A stretch of 64,000 nt of DNA from Sodiomyces alkalinus F11 (lineage: Eukaryota > Ascomycota > Sordariomycetes > Glomerellales > Plectosphaerellaceae): positions 186,001 through 250,000 of the forward strand of contig NW_021167081.1 in assembly GCF_003711515.1 (NCBI RefSeq), given 5' to 3'. Positions 33,801 to 45,935 of this stretch are shown here, in pieces. Every line of letters starts with the position of its first letter. Position 1 is the stretch's first letter. Position numbers and translations under genes: made by a program. Under the pieces are notes generated by a model. It saw only the letters and a list, made by a program, of their open reading frames with translations. It had not been told where the DNA came from and made no database searches.

Positions 33801-34431
33801 CGGAGAAAAGAAAAAGGGAGTAGAAGAAGTGTATACGTTATAAACGACGATTATATATGAGGAAATAGTAGGACGATTATAAACGATTTAGGAGCTAATA
33901 GTAAACCACGTTAGCGATATAAATTAATCGCGGTAGTAGTGAATAGAAAAGGAAGGGGAATAAAAGCAGAATGCTATAGGAGCGATATTAATTTTTCTAA
34001 CGCCTCATGGAGCGCCGTGGTAACCGTGGTCGTTACGGCGGCTAATAGAAGGCACGTATAGGCTATAGTCCCTTTATTCTTACCGTTCCCTGGCGTTCCC
34101 TAGCGTTCACGGTCGTTACCTAGGGCGGCGGTAACGTTTATCTTATATCGTGTCGCCGGCGTGCCTCGTAACACTTTAGTCTTCTAGTTCCGCCGTGTGC
34201 CTTATAGCTCTTTAACGTCTCACGGTTCTTTATCACTCGTGGTTCATTAATATTACCCGGCTATAGCACCCTTAGAACCTCCGTCTTCTTTAAGGCTATC
34301 CTTAGATTAAGGTCTTTATCTTCTTACGCCTCTATAGCTTTTTCCGGCATCTAACTATTCCGGTAAGCTGGCTGACTTCGTCCCTCGCTAGTAGGGTTAC
34401 CTTATTCTCACGGTGCTCGTATAGGTCTCGC

Positions 34432-34548
34432 TATTCGCCGGCGGTAATCGAACTTTAGCCGTATAACGGCTTTATATAACGGCTTTCGTCCATAATATTA
34501 TTCGCCGGCGGTAACCGAACTTTAGTTATATAACGGCTTTTGTCCCTA
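34432..34548. repeat. Two-copy tandem repeat
   Basis: A unit starting ATTCGCCGGCGGTAA and ending in TAACGGCTTT is present twice in direct orientation (about 34432-34490 and 34500-34548). Confidence 0.7.
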
Positions 34549-34556
34549 AGTATCTA

Positions 34557-34588
34557 CCCCGGGCAACGTAAGCCCTGCGTCCCGCGGG
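34557..34588 (+). repeat. Copy 2 of a dispersed GC-rich motif
   Basis: Matches 31754-31785 in orientation and nearly every base (CCCCGGGC, AAGCCCT, CGTCCCGCGGG). Its sequence beyond the motif diverges, so it is not obviously an LTR. Confidence 0.65.
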
Positions 34589-34617
34589 TATCCTCTAGTA
34601 GCGATAGTATTCACGAT

Positions 34618-34728
34618 AGATAGGAAAGAAGGGAAAGGGAAGAAGGGAAAGGGAAGAAGGGAAAGGGAAGAAGGGAAAGGGAAAAAGGGAAAGGGAAGAA
34701 GGGAAAGGGAAGAAGAGAAAGGAAAGGA
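34618..34728. repeat. Purine-rich (GAAGGGAAAGG)n microsatellite
   Basis: About eight to ten near-identical units of GGGAAAGGGAAGAA on the plus strand. Purine tracts lack CpA and so escape RIP. Confidence 0.85.
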
Positions 34729-35520
34729 GTATACGTTACGAAACGACGGAGATACGTTAGGGGGAGACGGTAAACCACGATACTCTATTACTTCGCCGGT
34801 TCTTCTGCTCGATAGGCCGTCTAGCCGTCCGAGGACGTTACGCCGTGGAGAATCTAAGCGTAGTGCCACGGCCTTCCGCGGTATCGTCCGGAAGTCCAAG
34901 AGATACTTAGGGTCCTGGTCGGGAATATCGGGCACGGCGGTATATATGCTATAGCCCGTAGACGGAAGGTGGCCTTAGCGTCGGTCATAGTTAAAGGCGA
35001 GTCTATTATAGGGAGGCCCTCCCTTTAACGGAGAGGAAAGCCGAGGGAACCTCGGGCAAACCCGATAAAGGCTAGTAGAATAAGGGGAAGCTCTCCCTCT
35101 AATAGGGAGGATAACTAAGGGGCCTCGGGTAAATCCGATAAAGACTAGGATATACCCCCTAAGCCTTAGGATATATAGCCTCTCGCACGGACACCGGTTC
35201 TACGCTTTTCCTCTTAGGGTTACTACGCCACTAGCCTCGGATATTCTCGGCACGTTTAGCCGTTTTAGTTAGCGAGCCCGCTAGTAGGAAAACGTTCTCT
35301 GCGAAACGCGGGTAAAGGGAAGATTACGGTAAGGGGAGGTCGGCTCCCCTTTTACTCCGCGGGAAAAGGGGAAAAAAAAGGGGGGGGAATTATCGAGTAG
35401 CTCGGTGCCACGGTAAAGGGGGGGGAAAAGGGGAAGTTATCGAGTAGCTTAGTGCCACGGTGAAAAAAAAGGGGGGGGGGATTAGTGCGCCCCGTGGTTC
35501 TTTACCGGAGCTCGGGTTCT

Positions 35521-35960
35521 ACGGAGGACGCTAGTATACAGGATAGTAGTCGCTATCCTACGCCCTTTAGCGATCGTTTAGAAGGTTCGGCGTCGGTGTA
35601 GATTAGTGTAATCGCTCTCCTACGCCTGGCTAGCGATCGTTAGGAAGGTTACCGTGTATTAGAGCTTAGGATCGATCCACGGTGAATGCCGGTGTGTAGG
35701 TTAGTATAGTCGTTATTCCTGCGTATTCGGCGACCGTGGATTCCTTAGTACTCCACGCCTAGACCCATTAAAGGGGAGGCCATTAGGTTAGTACTTCGTG
35801 TTTCTGTCAGGACTCTGGTTTCACGGAGGACGCTAGTATACAGGATAGTATAGGCGCTATCCTACGCCCTGTAGCGATCGTTAAGAACGGTTGGCATCGG
35901 TGCAGGTTAGTATAGTCGCCTACGTCGACTAGTAATCGTTAGGAAGGTTATCGCGGTGTC
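35521..35960. repeat. Diverged tandem repeat array
   Basis: A unit beginning ACGGAGGACGCTAGTATACA and containing CGCTATCCTACGCCCT occurs near 35521 and again near 35823, with two partial relatives between them (about 35600-35745). Confidence 0.7.
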
Positions 35961-36849
35961 GAAGCTCGGGTTCCACGGCTAGGAGGACGGTGGTAGTAGT
36001 ATAGCGGTTACTAATATATTACGATAATTATTAGTGCTATAAGAAAAACGAAATAAGTATACTAGCGCCTAAGTATCTTTTGTTAGAGCACTCCGGGATA
36101 GATAAAAATCCCTGACTAACAAGATTATTATGGGTTAACTAGTGGTTAGCTTATAACAGTAGAACTAATAAATATATAGGAATTTAGGAATTAACTAAAG
36201 GAATTAAGTAGTTAGGCCGTCGCTAATAGTAGGACTACCGTTATTACTCTAGTATCTATACCTCCCTCTCCTCCGATAAATAATAACTATAGCGATATTA
36301 TAGATAAGGAGGATAATAAGGGTATCCCCGCTAGTGATTAATAGGTGGGTAATTCCTCTTATATTCCTAACTTATAACCTATTACTAATTAGTTATTATA
36401 AGAGTGGGTATTATAACTTCGATAATATCGTGGATTAAGGGGTGACCCTTGGTTAGTTAGGGTCGGGTTTATTAGGTTTAGACTAATAAAAAGTACCGGG
36501 TTTAGACCGGAACTAAAAAGAAAAGTGTAGATAGCGTACGAATATCTATCACCTAATAGAAGATTAACGTCTAGGTTTAGACTAGAATATAAAGATCGTT
36601 ACTAGGTTGAGACTGGCTAGAAGAAATATAGCCTTTGGGTTTAGATTATTAGCTAAGAGGTAAATAACTAGGACTTAGCGGTTATATATATTTTACTTTA
36701 ATATGAAGTCCGTAAATAGCGGCTAGTAATAATAAAAAGACTGTAAATAGGCGGCTAGATATTATTAGCTATAAAATAGTAATATAAAGGAACGTAGTTA
36801 ATTTAGTAAAATAGTAATATTACTATACCGCTAATAACTCGAAATTAGC

Positions 36850-39800
36850 GGTTACCCAATTAAAGAGGTACTCCGCGACTAAATCTTTATAGAGATATAA
36901 CTTAGGTTCCTAAGTATTTTCTTCTACAGGATAACCTTCCTACTTAATAAGAAATTCGCGGTAGCGGCGCTGAGGGTTCTAGCGCGTGCCTAAAATCCTT
37001 TTAACCTTAAACTCATTCTCCTTTTCCCCTTTAATATCTAATAGCTACTTAGCTAGCACTCGACGGCTATCTTAGTTAAAAGGCTCGAGTAAATTAATAG
37101 GGAAAACGTTATAAATCCGAAGATACTTAGGGAGGTCCACCTTATAAGCTAACCGGTGATCACCTATCACCTTAATAATCTTAAAAGGCCTGATATATTG
37201 ATATAATAATTTTCGACTCGGGCGTGTAATTTTTAAGTTTTTAGTAGATACTAAAATCTTATCGTGTAAATAAAACTCCTTTAGTGTGTGTTTACAGTTA
37301 TAATAGTTAGCTATTACCCGATTACTAAGTAATAGTTACTTATAAATTAACGTGTGGTCAAGAGATAGTTATTTTACTCTTTTTTCTGCTAACGTAGAGG
37401 GCCGTTTAACTTATAGTATAGGAGTATAAGGGCCGCGCGGGTTATAACCTATTAGGGCCTTAGTGGATAAATAACGAGTAGCGGAATACTATAATATATT
37501 ATATATAAATTCGGTAAGGTCTAAAAGATTAACCTAATTATCTTATTATTATATAGCGTAGGAGCGAAGGTAATACTTAAGAATTAGTTAATACGTTCGG
37601 TTTAGCTATTAGTTTACGGGTAGTATATAGTGGAAAAGCGGCGTTTAACTTATAGTAAGCCGTATAGCGTGCGCTAAAAAGCACTTATAAAAAGACTTCT
37701 ATAGTCGGAGATAATACTATCGGGCAGACTATACACCTTAAAAATATAATACTATAAGGTGGTCGCTAACCCCTTAGCTATAAGCCTACTAGAGGTGGGA
37801 ATAAAAAGGGAATATTTAGTTAGTCTATAGATAACTATAAGAATAGTATCTTTCTGCTTACCCCCCGGCTACTTAATACGTAGTAGGCCGGTAATAAAAT
37901 CTATTAAAATTTACTGAAATAGCTAGGTCGGAATAGGTAAAGGGGCTAGTTTACTATAAGGAGTATAAGTGCGAGATTTAGTATATTAATAAAGAGGGTA
38001 ATTAGGTATCTACTAGCGAATATCCGTCGATATTCTAAGCTAATATAAAGATTATTAGATTCGTTTTAATATCTTTATAATTCCCTAGTAACCTATAGTC
38101 GGATTATCGTGGTATAATTAAAGGATTATTAACTAAAGCTTAGAAGATCGAGGAATATAGACTTTACTATGGAATCGAATAAGACTATCGGTACCACGGG
38201 TTTATAGATTAGGCTCTCGCTAATTAGCTATTAACTATCTACCGGAAGTAAGAAAATTATCTTCTTTTTAAGCTTAGTGAATATCGTTAAGAATATTAGG
38301 TAGCTATTAGTTATCCGGTGCTCGGGCGGGGGCTACCCGAAATTTAGATATAAAATTATCTAGTACCTCCTAAGTAGTAATAAGACGTTTATTAGAAGTG
38401 GGAAGATAGAGAGGATGCCGTGAGAGATTATCGGTAGAGTTTTTATTACCCGGTTAGTGAATAATACGAATATTATAAGTGCCTAATTCGTTAAGCTAGC
38501 GTATATATTTACTACTAAGCTTAGGTTTATCTAGTAGCGTCTAATGATTAAGGTGGTCCGTTAGGATATTAATAGTATAGGCGCTATAGAGTAAGTAGTG
38601 ACGCTAATAGCGATATACCTCTATAATAGCTATAAGCTCGGTATCCGGAGTAGTATACTTTAATTTAGCGCCTTTAAGCTTACGTGAAAGGAAAGTAATT
38701 AGGCGCTAGACGCGGTCCTTTAGTTAATTTAGGATAGTATTAGTAGTAAAATTAGAAGTATTAGTTTTAAGGCGTGTTAGTAATAAGGGGTTAAAATACC
38801 GTAAAACGGGTGTAGAGAGAAAAGTATCCTTAAGTTATTTAAAAGCACGATAAAAATCTTCTAGTGGTTCGGCTAGTATATAGCCGCCGATCCGTAATTA
38901 GTCCGTGAATAGTCGTATAATTTTAGAGTAGTTATAAATAAAACGCCGGTAAAACCCCGTCAATCCTAAAAAGACTTAAATTTCGCGAATAATTATAGGC
39001 TATAGCTAATTAATAATAGCGTCTATATAATCGGGGTCTATTTTAATACCCGTTAGGCTATAGCGGAACCCTAGGAAGTCTACTTTATTAATTTAAATTT
39101 ATATTTTTAAGCGTTTACATATAAGTCCTATTCGCGTAATCTACGTAGGACCTACTTAATATACCGCCGGTGCTTAGTAAGGGAACGACTATAAATAAGG
39201 ATATTATCTAAATAAACGATATAAATAGTATTAATAAGACCGGAGAGTGCCTGGTTAATATACCGTTAAAACGTAGCGGGCGTATTAGTAAGTCTAAAAG
39301 GCATAATAAGGTATTCGAAGTGACTATATTTCGTGCGAAAAGCCGTTTTCCATTCATTACCTTCCTTAATTCGAAGTCGATAATAAGTATCCTTAAGGTC
39401 TAATTTACTATAGATTTTTAATCTAATTAAACGGTCAAGTATCTCGCTAATTAACGGTAAGGGAGTACAGTCCTTCCTAGTAATCTTATTAAGGGCGCGG
39501 TAGTCGATATATAAACGTAACTTACTATTTTTCTTTAGAATAAATAAGACGGGGGCGTTAGCTAGACTACAAGAGAGTCGTATCCACTAATTACCTAAAA
39601 TATTAGTAAGATATTCGCGGAGGACTTATAGCTTAGTATTAGATAAAGAGTAAATTAGTCTAAATAGTAGGTACTTATTATCCTCTAGTTAAATAGTATA
39701 ATCCTATTATTAGTAACTAGGAAGTAACGCTACTCGATCGATATTAAAAATATCTTTAAACTCGTGATAAATAGTTGGAATATTACGTAAATAGGGAGGA

Positions 39801-41750
39801 ATATTAGAATTAACAATTAGATTACTAGGCTCCTCCTATTAAGTAGCCGATAATATAACTCTACTAATCCGTGGTAAAGAAGAAAGATATTCGTTTATAG
39901 ATAAAAAAATAGTATAATGCGTATTACGTTTAGCCGAATAAATCTGCTTCGATGTAAAGATAAGAGAAAAATAATCGGGGGATAAAGGGTAGATCTACTC
40001 GTTAGTCTATTAGTTAATAGTAGGGTTAACGGCATGGAGCTAAGTGCCGCCTAGAATAATTTTATGTTTTATATTCGTATTAATATTAATAATTCGAAAT
40101 TCCTCTTTCTATAGTTTAGTAACCGATTAACTATCGATCGCCTTAAAAAGTATAGTGGTGGTGCTATAAGTCCGAATCTAAATATCGGCTTTATCTAAAG
40201 TCTAAGAGAGATTCTATACTAAGTTAGCCGCTAAGCCGCCGGTGGCTCCTAAAAAAGAACGGTCGATTAGATTAAATTCTGTACTATTATTAAGTAAAGC
40301 TAGGATCTTAATTTATTCTTTGCCCCGCTATAGACTAACTTTAACCTTTACGGTAAAGCTAGTAATACTCGGCTATAGCGGGGATAGTTCCTAATCGTTA
40401 TTATTATATAACTCTATAATACGGGTAGGGATAGAGATAGTATTAGAGCTAATAGTAGGAGGAGGTTTAGTTAGACTATTAGTAGTCTGCTATTAGCTAG
40501 ATAAAAAAGAACGTCTTTACGGGTAAGTATTAGCGTAATAGCCCTTCGCACGATATTTAAAATAAGGAATCTTACTAACAGGATAACGAACTAGAGATGC
40601 GGAAGTGGGCTAAGTGTTTTGCTATTAGGTAGTAGTGATATTAGCGGCGTTATTATAGAAACGCTTAGTTCCCCGGAAATCGTTATTACGACTATAACGT
40701 TAAGAACGATTATTACGTAATTAGTAATTAACTATATATTTACTACTTTTAGTAAGAACTGATTCGGCCTATTTAGCCCGTTCATCTAATTTACGATACG
40801 TTATAGGTAAGCCGCCTAGTATAATCTAAGGGCGTAAATTATCTTATAATTTTATAATTATAGAAGTAACACCGATAATCTCCGGTAGGGGAATAGGGAG
40901 CTCGGATTCGAGTAATCGCCACTTAGCTTTAAAATTATCGTAGGATTAACGGGGACCCTGCCGTAAGTCCTTATAGAATATACGTTAAACCGCCCGTAAA
41001 ACTCGAGTATCACTATCTGGTATCTAATCGCGGAGTTAAGCTAAAAATTCGTCCTAAGACGGCCTACTATTAGGCTATTATCGGTCGGCTTCTAAGTTAT
41101 AATCCTATCGTAAGGAGGGTACGAGGTATTATATAGTAAAGATAATACGGTTAGTATTATCGTTAAGAGTAGGGTTAATAATACGAATCTGCTATATCTA
41201 CGTAATAAAAGATTTATATTAAGCCCACGAAGTAGCGGAAAAATAGGGATTTAGTATATTAAGTTTCGAAAAAACAGGGTTCTCCGAAGTAGTCGGCTAT
41301 AGAGTAGCGGCTATTTAGACGGGAATAAGTTAATAATTTTAAATAGATTAGTAGGGCTATAAAGCCTAACTAGATACTATAGGTATATTAGGCGGGGGTA
41401 TAGCTGAATTGCTAGGAGTTAGGGGTAGGGGATATAAATATATACTTACCTGACTAGAATCGTCGGTATTATTCGCCTGTTATTAAGTAGCGGCTGTATT
41501 ATCGGTATATTACTACCGAACGTTTTTTAACTAATCATATAGCTATCGTTAACGCTAGTGCTCTTATTTACGAGCCTGCTATTCTTATCTCTTTTATTTA
41601 AGCTGTATATTCTCTTTAGCTAATAGATCTTCTAGCTCCTTAAGGCTAGGTAACTACGGTTTAACTAGTGATTAGGGTCGGGAATATAAAATTAGAGGTA
41701 AACGATTCTCTTAATCTTATTAACTTCCCGTATACAGCTGATTTAGGTTA
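36850..41750 (-). pseudogene. Gag-Pol relic of the Gypsy-type element
   Basis: Read on the minus strand, coding content is traceable although stops abound. A zinc-knuckle-like segment lies near 40528-40575, where Cys codons have become Tyr (TGY to TAY). Reverse transcriptase is clear near 39280-39420 (KLDLKD, FRTKY) and the YLDD-type catalytic box reads YLDN near 39195-39230. RNase H and integrase follow downstream. A chromodomain sits at the end near 36850-36985 (RRYREFLIK, EGYPVEENT, EPKLYLYKDL), with Trp codons turned into TAG. Every in-frame stop inspected is TAG or TAA, as expected for CAG, CAA and TGG hit by RIP. The gag limit is approximate. Confidence 0.85.
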
Positions 41751-42141
41751 ATACCTATTATAGTCTTATAAGACCCTAAGCTGGTCTGCGGTTAATCTAT
41801 ATCTATATCTATAGTACTAGATATATAAGATGGAATCGAGGTATTCTCCGAGATTATAGGACTAGGAGGAAAAATTAATTAAGACTCGGGTTAAAGACTA
41901 ATAACACTGCTTATACTGCTAATTATTTATAGCCGAGTAGTGCTATTAGTAGTAGGGTTATAGTTAGTTAGCTATTCGGCCGCTAACGACGAAGATACTT
42001 AATTAGGCTAAGGATCGCTAATATAAATACGAATACTATCGTCGGACTAAGCCTTTAGTGGCCGATCGTTATTCGATTATTAGGTCCTAGATATACCGAA
42101 TCCTGCCTAATAGTCGTTATCCGCTTTTAGAGCGATTATCT

Positions 42142-42451
42142 TATTAAGAAGGAGATATAGGTTTACCCCGAAGGGATAAGGACTAGAGGGTGATAAGGAG
42201 TGATAGATAAGGATCGTAGTCTTATAGAAGGGGAGGCTAACTATAGGTTAACTAGTGGTTAATAGGAAGAGTATCTTAAAGGTAGTTAGTAGTGTAGAGG
42301 AGAGATAATCACTAACCCCTTCCTTCTAGAATAGTCTAGCTCCCCGTCTTATATAATAAATATCCACTTATCAGTCAGCCGGTAGTCCACTGCGTAGTCC
42401 ACTGCTACATCCTGGTACCTCCTAAGTCTTCCTTATATTCTACACCTGACA
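42142..42451 (-). repeat. LTR of the Gypsy-type element (5' LTR in element sense)
   Basis: Same length and order as 29439-29748. Its first base pair has mutated TG to TA in the plus sense; the outer edge abuts GTATC at 42452-42456. Confidence 0.92.
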
Positions 42452-42559
42452 GTATCGCCGTTAAGTAAGTAATAGGTATAAATAACCGCTATACCTCCTA
42501 CGAACGCGTTAATACTAACCGTATACTCTTAGTATACCTCGTATATCGTTAGACCCTAA

Positions 42560-43860
42560 CTATTATAATAGCTTTAAGACTATCTTACAGGAGATTAACG
42601 TAGATTTTATAGTAAGGCTTAACGAAGTAGTCGCCCCGCCCGCTTACAATAACGACCGCGCCCGCCCGCCCTTACCCGCTAGTTTTAACGGTTTATCTAT
42701 AAACTCCCTCTTTTTCTTAATCCCGGGCGTTCGCTTACCTATTTAAGATTAAGACGACGACTATAATAACCCCCCTTACCCTATTACTCCTACTCCTATA
42801 TCCCGCCGCTAGTAGCGTATAGCCCCCTCCTCCTCTTATAATAACGCGTCCGCCCCCCCTACTCCCGTAACCTAGTCTTTTAGGGCTCGCGTTTAGAAGA
42901 TAACGATACCCGCGAATACGGGCTATACGATCCCTAAGAAAGACGTCGTCGACTTAGTCTATAATAGCGGCTATAAAGATACCTATAACCTAAGGTCGAT
43001 ACAGACTATAAAGGTAAGTTATTAATTATTCCTCCTACTAATTTACGCGTTCTATATTATATACTGATATTAAATAACTATATAGGTCCGTTAATGTTTA
43101 GCGTAGCGGGAAAAAAAGGACTTTAATTTATCGCGCGCGGCTAACCGCGAGGCCATGATAATAACGATTATCGGTCTAATTATTACCACTGCCTATAAGT
43201 AGTATAATAATAAAGACGGTCCTTTTAGTAACTACGTCGCCGTCGATAATATTATTAGCGGTAGTTATAGTAACTACTACTATAACTCGGAGGGCCGTAA
43301 GTATTCCCTCCGCGAAAGCTAGACGCCCGCGCCCTTATCTGCTAGTAAGGGTAAAAAACGTGCCGCCTAAGCCGACTATAAGTTAATAACCTATATACCT
43401 ATACTCCTATTAGACTTATATTCTATATACTAATCGATTAATTTACGGTACTATAGCGACCGCCGCTACTCCTAGCCCCTTAAGAAGGCTAAGGGTAAGT
43501 AGGCCGCCCCCCTTCCCCCTACTACCGCCGGGCTATTAGGAATAAATACTATAACCGCTACGCCCGCGCCCCCCCTTTCCACTACGCCCCCCCCTCCTAT
43601 CGCCCCCCCTCTTATCGCTTTAGTTACTCCGGTTACTCTAGCTCCTCCGGTTACTTTAGCTCTCCCGACCGCGCCCGTATACGCTATACCTAAAAGCGTT
43701 ATAGTCCCCCTACCGGGCGGTATAACGATAATATAAAAGAAGCAGGCTATATAGATGCTTAAGAATATAATAGCGGTTATCGAAAATAGTATTCTGGTGG
43801 AAGAATATTAGAGGCTTACGGGCTATTTTATTTTTATTTGGTTATACGATAGGGATACGG
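42560..43860 (+). pseudogene. Unidentified plus-strand reading-frame relic
   Basis: On the plus strand, coherent protein-like sequence can be followed with TAG/TAA interruptions: a Pro/Ala/Ser-rich N-terminal part, a segment KITIPANTGYTIPKKDVVDL, then GYKDTYNLRSIQTIKVSY, followed by a possible intron near 43015-43080. A later low-complexity Pro/Thr-rich stretch ends in a helical segment near 43740-43860. It lies on the 3' side of the Helitron helicase relic in the opposite orientation. I recognise no domain. Confidence 0.5.
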
Positions 43861-44039
43861 TTTAGGCTCTTTTCTTTTTTTACTATTCTTACTTTTAATT
43901 ATTTATAGTATAGGGATATAGGTTATTTGTTTATTTTTACTTATTTACTTACTTAGCCATAAAGGCTATATAATACACGATTTAGACTATACGCTCTTAC
44001 TACCTTTACTACGCGCACCCGAAAAGTAACTATTAGAAT

Positions 44040-45408
44040 ATTTGAATTAAGACCTCTAGGTATACGATATTAGATATACGCCTACTATCCTACACCGCCT
44101 AAACTTCCTGCGCCGGTAATAATACCAATAGGTTCCTAATATCCGTAACTCTTGATACGGTAACGTAAAACTGACTATGTGTGAAGGCGTGCTGCCGGAA
44201 ATCCACGCCGACTATACTAAACGATTACCCTTACGACTTATTGATCGTTATCGCGAAATAGAGCCGTAACGGGAATTAACGGCGGCGGATAATATACGGG
44301 TAATCCTCCTTATTAGAATCTAAATAGATATGGGAGATAAATACTACCTCGCTAGCGTGTATTCCGGAGAGGACTTTTACCTTAAGCGTATTACGGGCTA
44401 TCCATAAAATAACTATACGCGTGCTGTTATATAACCCCTGCCGCGGGCTAAGGTTATGTATAAGTATAACGGGCGCGCCGAACTTTAGCTTAAGCCTCGC
44501 GGGCTGGATAGATATAAACTCTAACTATATTAGAAACTCGGGTGCTAGATCCGGCATAGGGCTATTAGTATTCTCTACCTAATTAGTAACCGAATTCTCG
44601 GCTAAGTAAACCTATAAGCGGCTAGGCAGTCGCCCTAGTATTTACCTATTAATAGCTGTGATAGTGGTATTACGAGATATTAGAATAACGCGGTTAATAA
44701 AGACTATATAGTCCAATAACACCTGCTATAATCATTTAGTTAGGTAAATACGCCTATATAGATAGACGATATCGTAAATAGCCGTAATAGTAGGGAAAAG
44801 GTCGACTAACCCGTGAAGTTTAGTATCGTAGGAGAGGTCCTATAACTATTAAATAAACGCCCGATTATTAGAATCGGTAAAGGTAACTCGTATATTCTCC
44901 GTTAAGTAAAGAATACTAAGTTACGGCTAGATAGAGGACTATTAGAAGCAGGTATATATAACCTGCGCCTGACTGCTATTTCGAATAACAGGAAGAATCT
45001 AAGTAAAATCGCCCCCGAAGATAACCGGAATACCGCCGAAGAGATTATCGTAGCTTTATATATCCCGTAACGTACGATTAACGGCCTCGAAACAGAACTT
45101 ATACTATATAGGAACCTTATCCTAGATAATAAGAACCGTCTCTCGTAGTAGCGTTATAAGGTCCGAATTTTTTAGTATATTATACGTCGAGGCGTTATTA
45201 ACCTATAAAGGGATCTTAAACCGCGAATAGGCCGTATAGCCACCCTTAAGAAGAACGGCCGCAATGCTAGAGGAAATAACGTAGAGGATAATCTGCCCGC
45301 GTAACCGGAAATACGCGTAGAGACCCGATATACGAATATTTTCACTATACCGCTAGGGCCCTATAAGAAGAAACGGGCGCCACGGCTATAAGACTTAATA
45401 GTAGTTAT
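44040..45408 (-). pseudogene. Pif1-like helicase C-terminal relic of the Helitron
   Basis: Contains the GAPVIL and TINKS-then-VSRV helicase motifs that typify the Pif1/RecD family C-terminus. Premature stops are TAG/TAA. It is interrupted on its 5' side by the Copia element at 45409. Confidence 0.78.
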
Positions 45409-45921
45409 TTTTGATATTAATATTATTACTAATAATATCCTTAATATCTTTCGAGTATATCCTTCGTACTCGAATAAAGGATATCTTCCCCGTAAGCCTA
45501 GACCGTTCTCTTTCGAGTCAGTTTATCTATTACGAGATAGATAAAGGATACAATGGATTACGATATTACTACGATATCGATATATATTACGATACTATTA
45601 CGATATCGATCCTTTACAAAGAACAAAGGATATCAACCCGTTCCCTCGGTTCGGTTCTTCNNNNNNNNNNTACTATTACGATATCGATCCTTTACAAAGA
45701 ACAAAGGATATCAACCCGTTCCCTCGGTTCGGTTCTTCCTTTCTTTGTTCTTTATTCGGAATCCTTAATCCTTTATCTTAATCCCTTTTTCGATCCGAAG
45801 AAGAGATAATACGCGCGCAGAGATCCTACCTTATAATCCTATTATTACCTTCTTATTTTTCCACTGCTTTTCGTGACTTTCGTCCCTTCCGTTTATCCGT
45901 TATCGTCAGATATCTTTAAAA
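45409..45921 (+). repeat. Left LTR of the Copia element (contains assembly artefact)
   Basis: Measures 513 bp, of which 78 bp (a 10-N gap plus a 68-bp duplicate) are artefactual; corrected length 435 bp equals the right LTR. Confidence 0.92.
45661..45670. other. 10-N scaffold gap with duplicated flanks
   Basis: The 68 bases before the gap (45593-45660) are repeated exactly after it (45671-45738), the pattern produced when two overlapping contig ends are joined without merging. Confidence 0.95.
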
Positions 45922-45935
45922 GGTTATGAGCCCGG
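45922..45935 (+). promoter_or_regulatory. Copia primer-binding site (initiator tRNA-Met anticodon arm)
   Basis: GGTTATGAGCCCGG immediately follows the LTR; its reverse complement contains GGGCTCATAACC, the anticodon stem-loop of eukaryotic initiator tRNA-Met. Confidence 0.85.

Larger units (their letters stand above)
29439..42451 (-). mobile_element. 13.0-kb Gypsy-type LTR retrotransposon, RIP-degraded
   Basis: Two direct 310-bp LTRs (29439-29748 and 42142-42451) differ mainly by C-to-T/G-to-A changes and are flanked by an exact 5-bp target duplication GTATC (29434-29438 and 42452-42456). On the coding (minus) strand the LTR begins TGTCAGGTG and ends CTTCTTAACA. A purine-rich stretch AGGAAGGGGTAG just inside the 29748 end is a plausible polypurine tract. 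Gag-pol with a chromodomain lies at about 42.0-36.85 kb on the minus strand. About 7 kb between chromodomain and 3' LTR is extra compared with ordinary Gypsy elements and holds an unidentified reading-frame relic and tandem repeats. A nested second insertion in that 7 kb is possible but no clean termini were found. Confidence 0.88.

Noticed and set aside
34546..34935. 129-codon minus-strand frame in the Gypsy element
   Set aside because: Half of it is the purine microsatellite read as Pro/Phe/Ser repeats; the rest has no recognisable domain.
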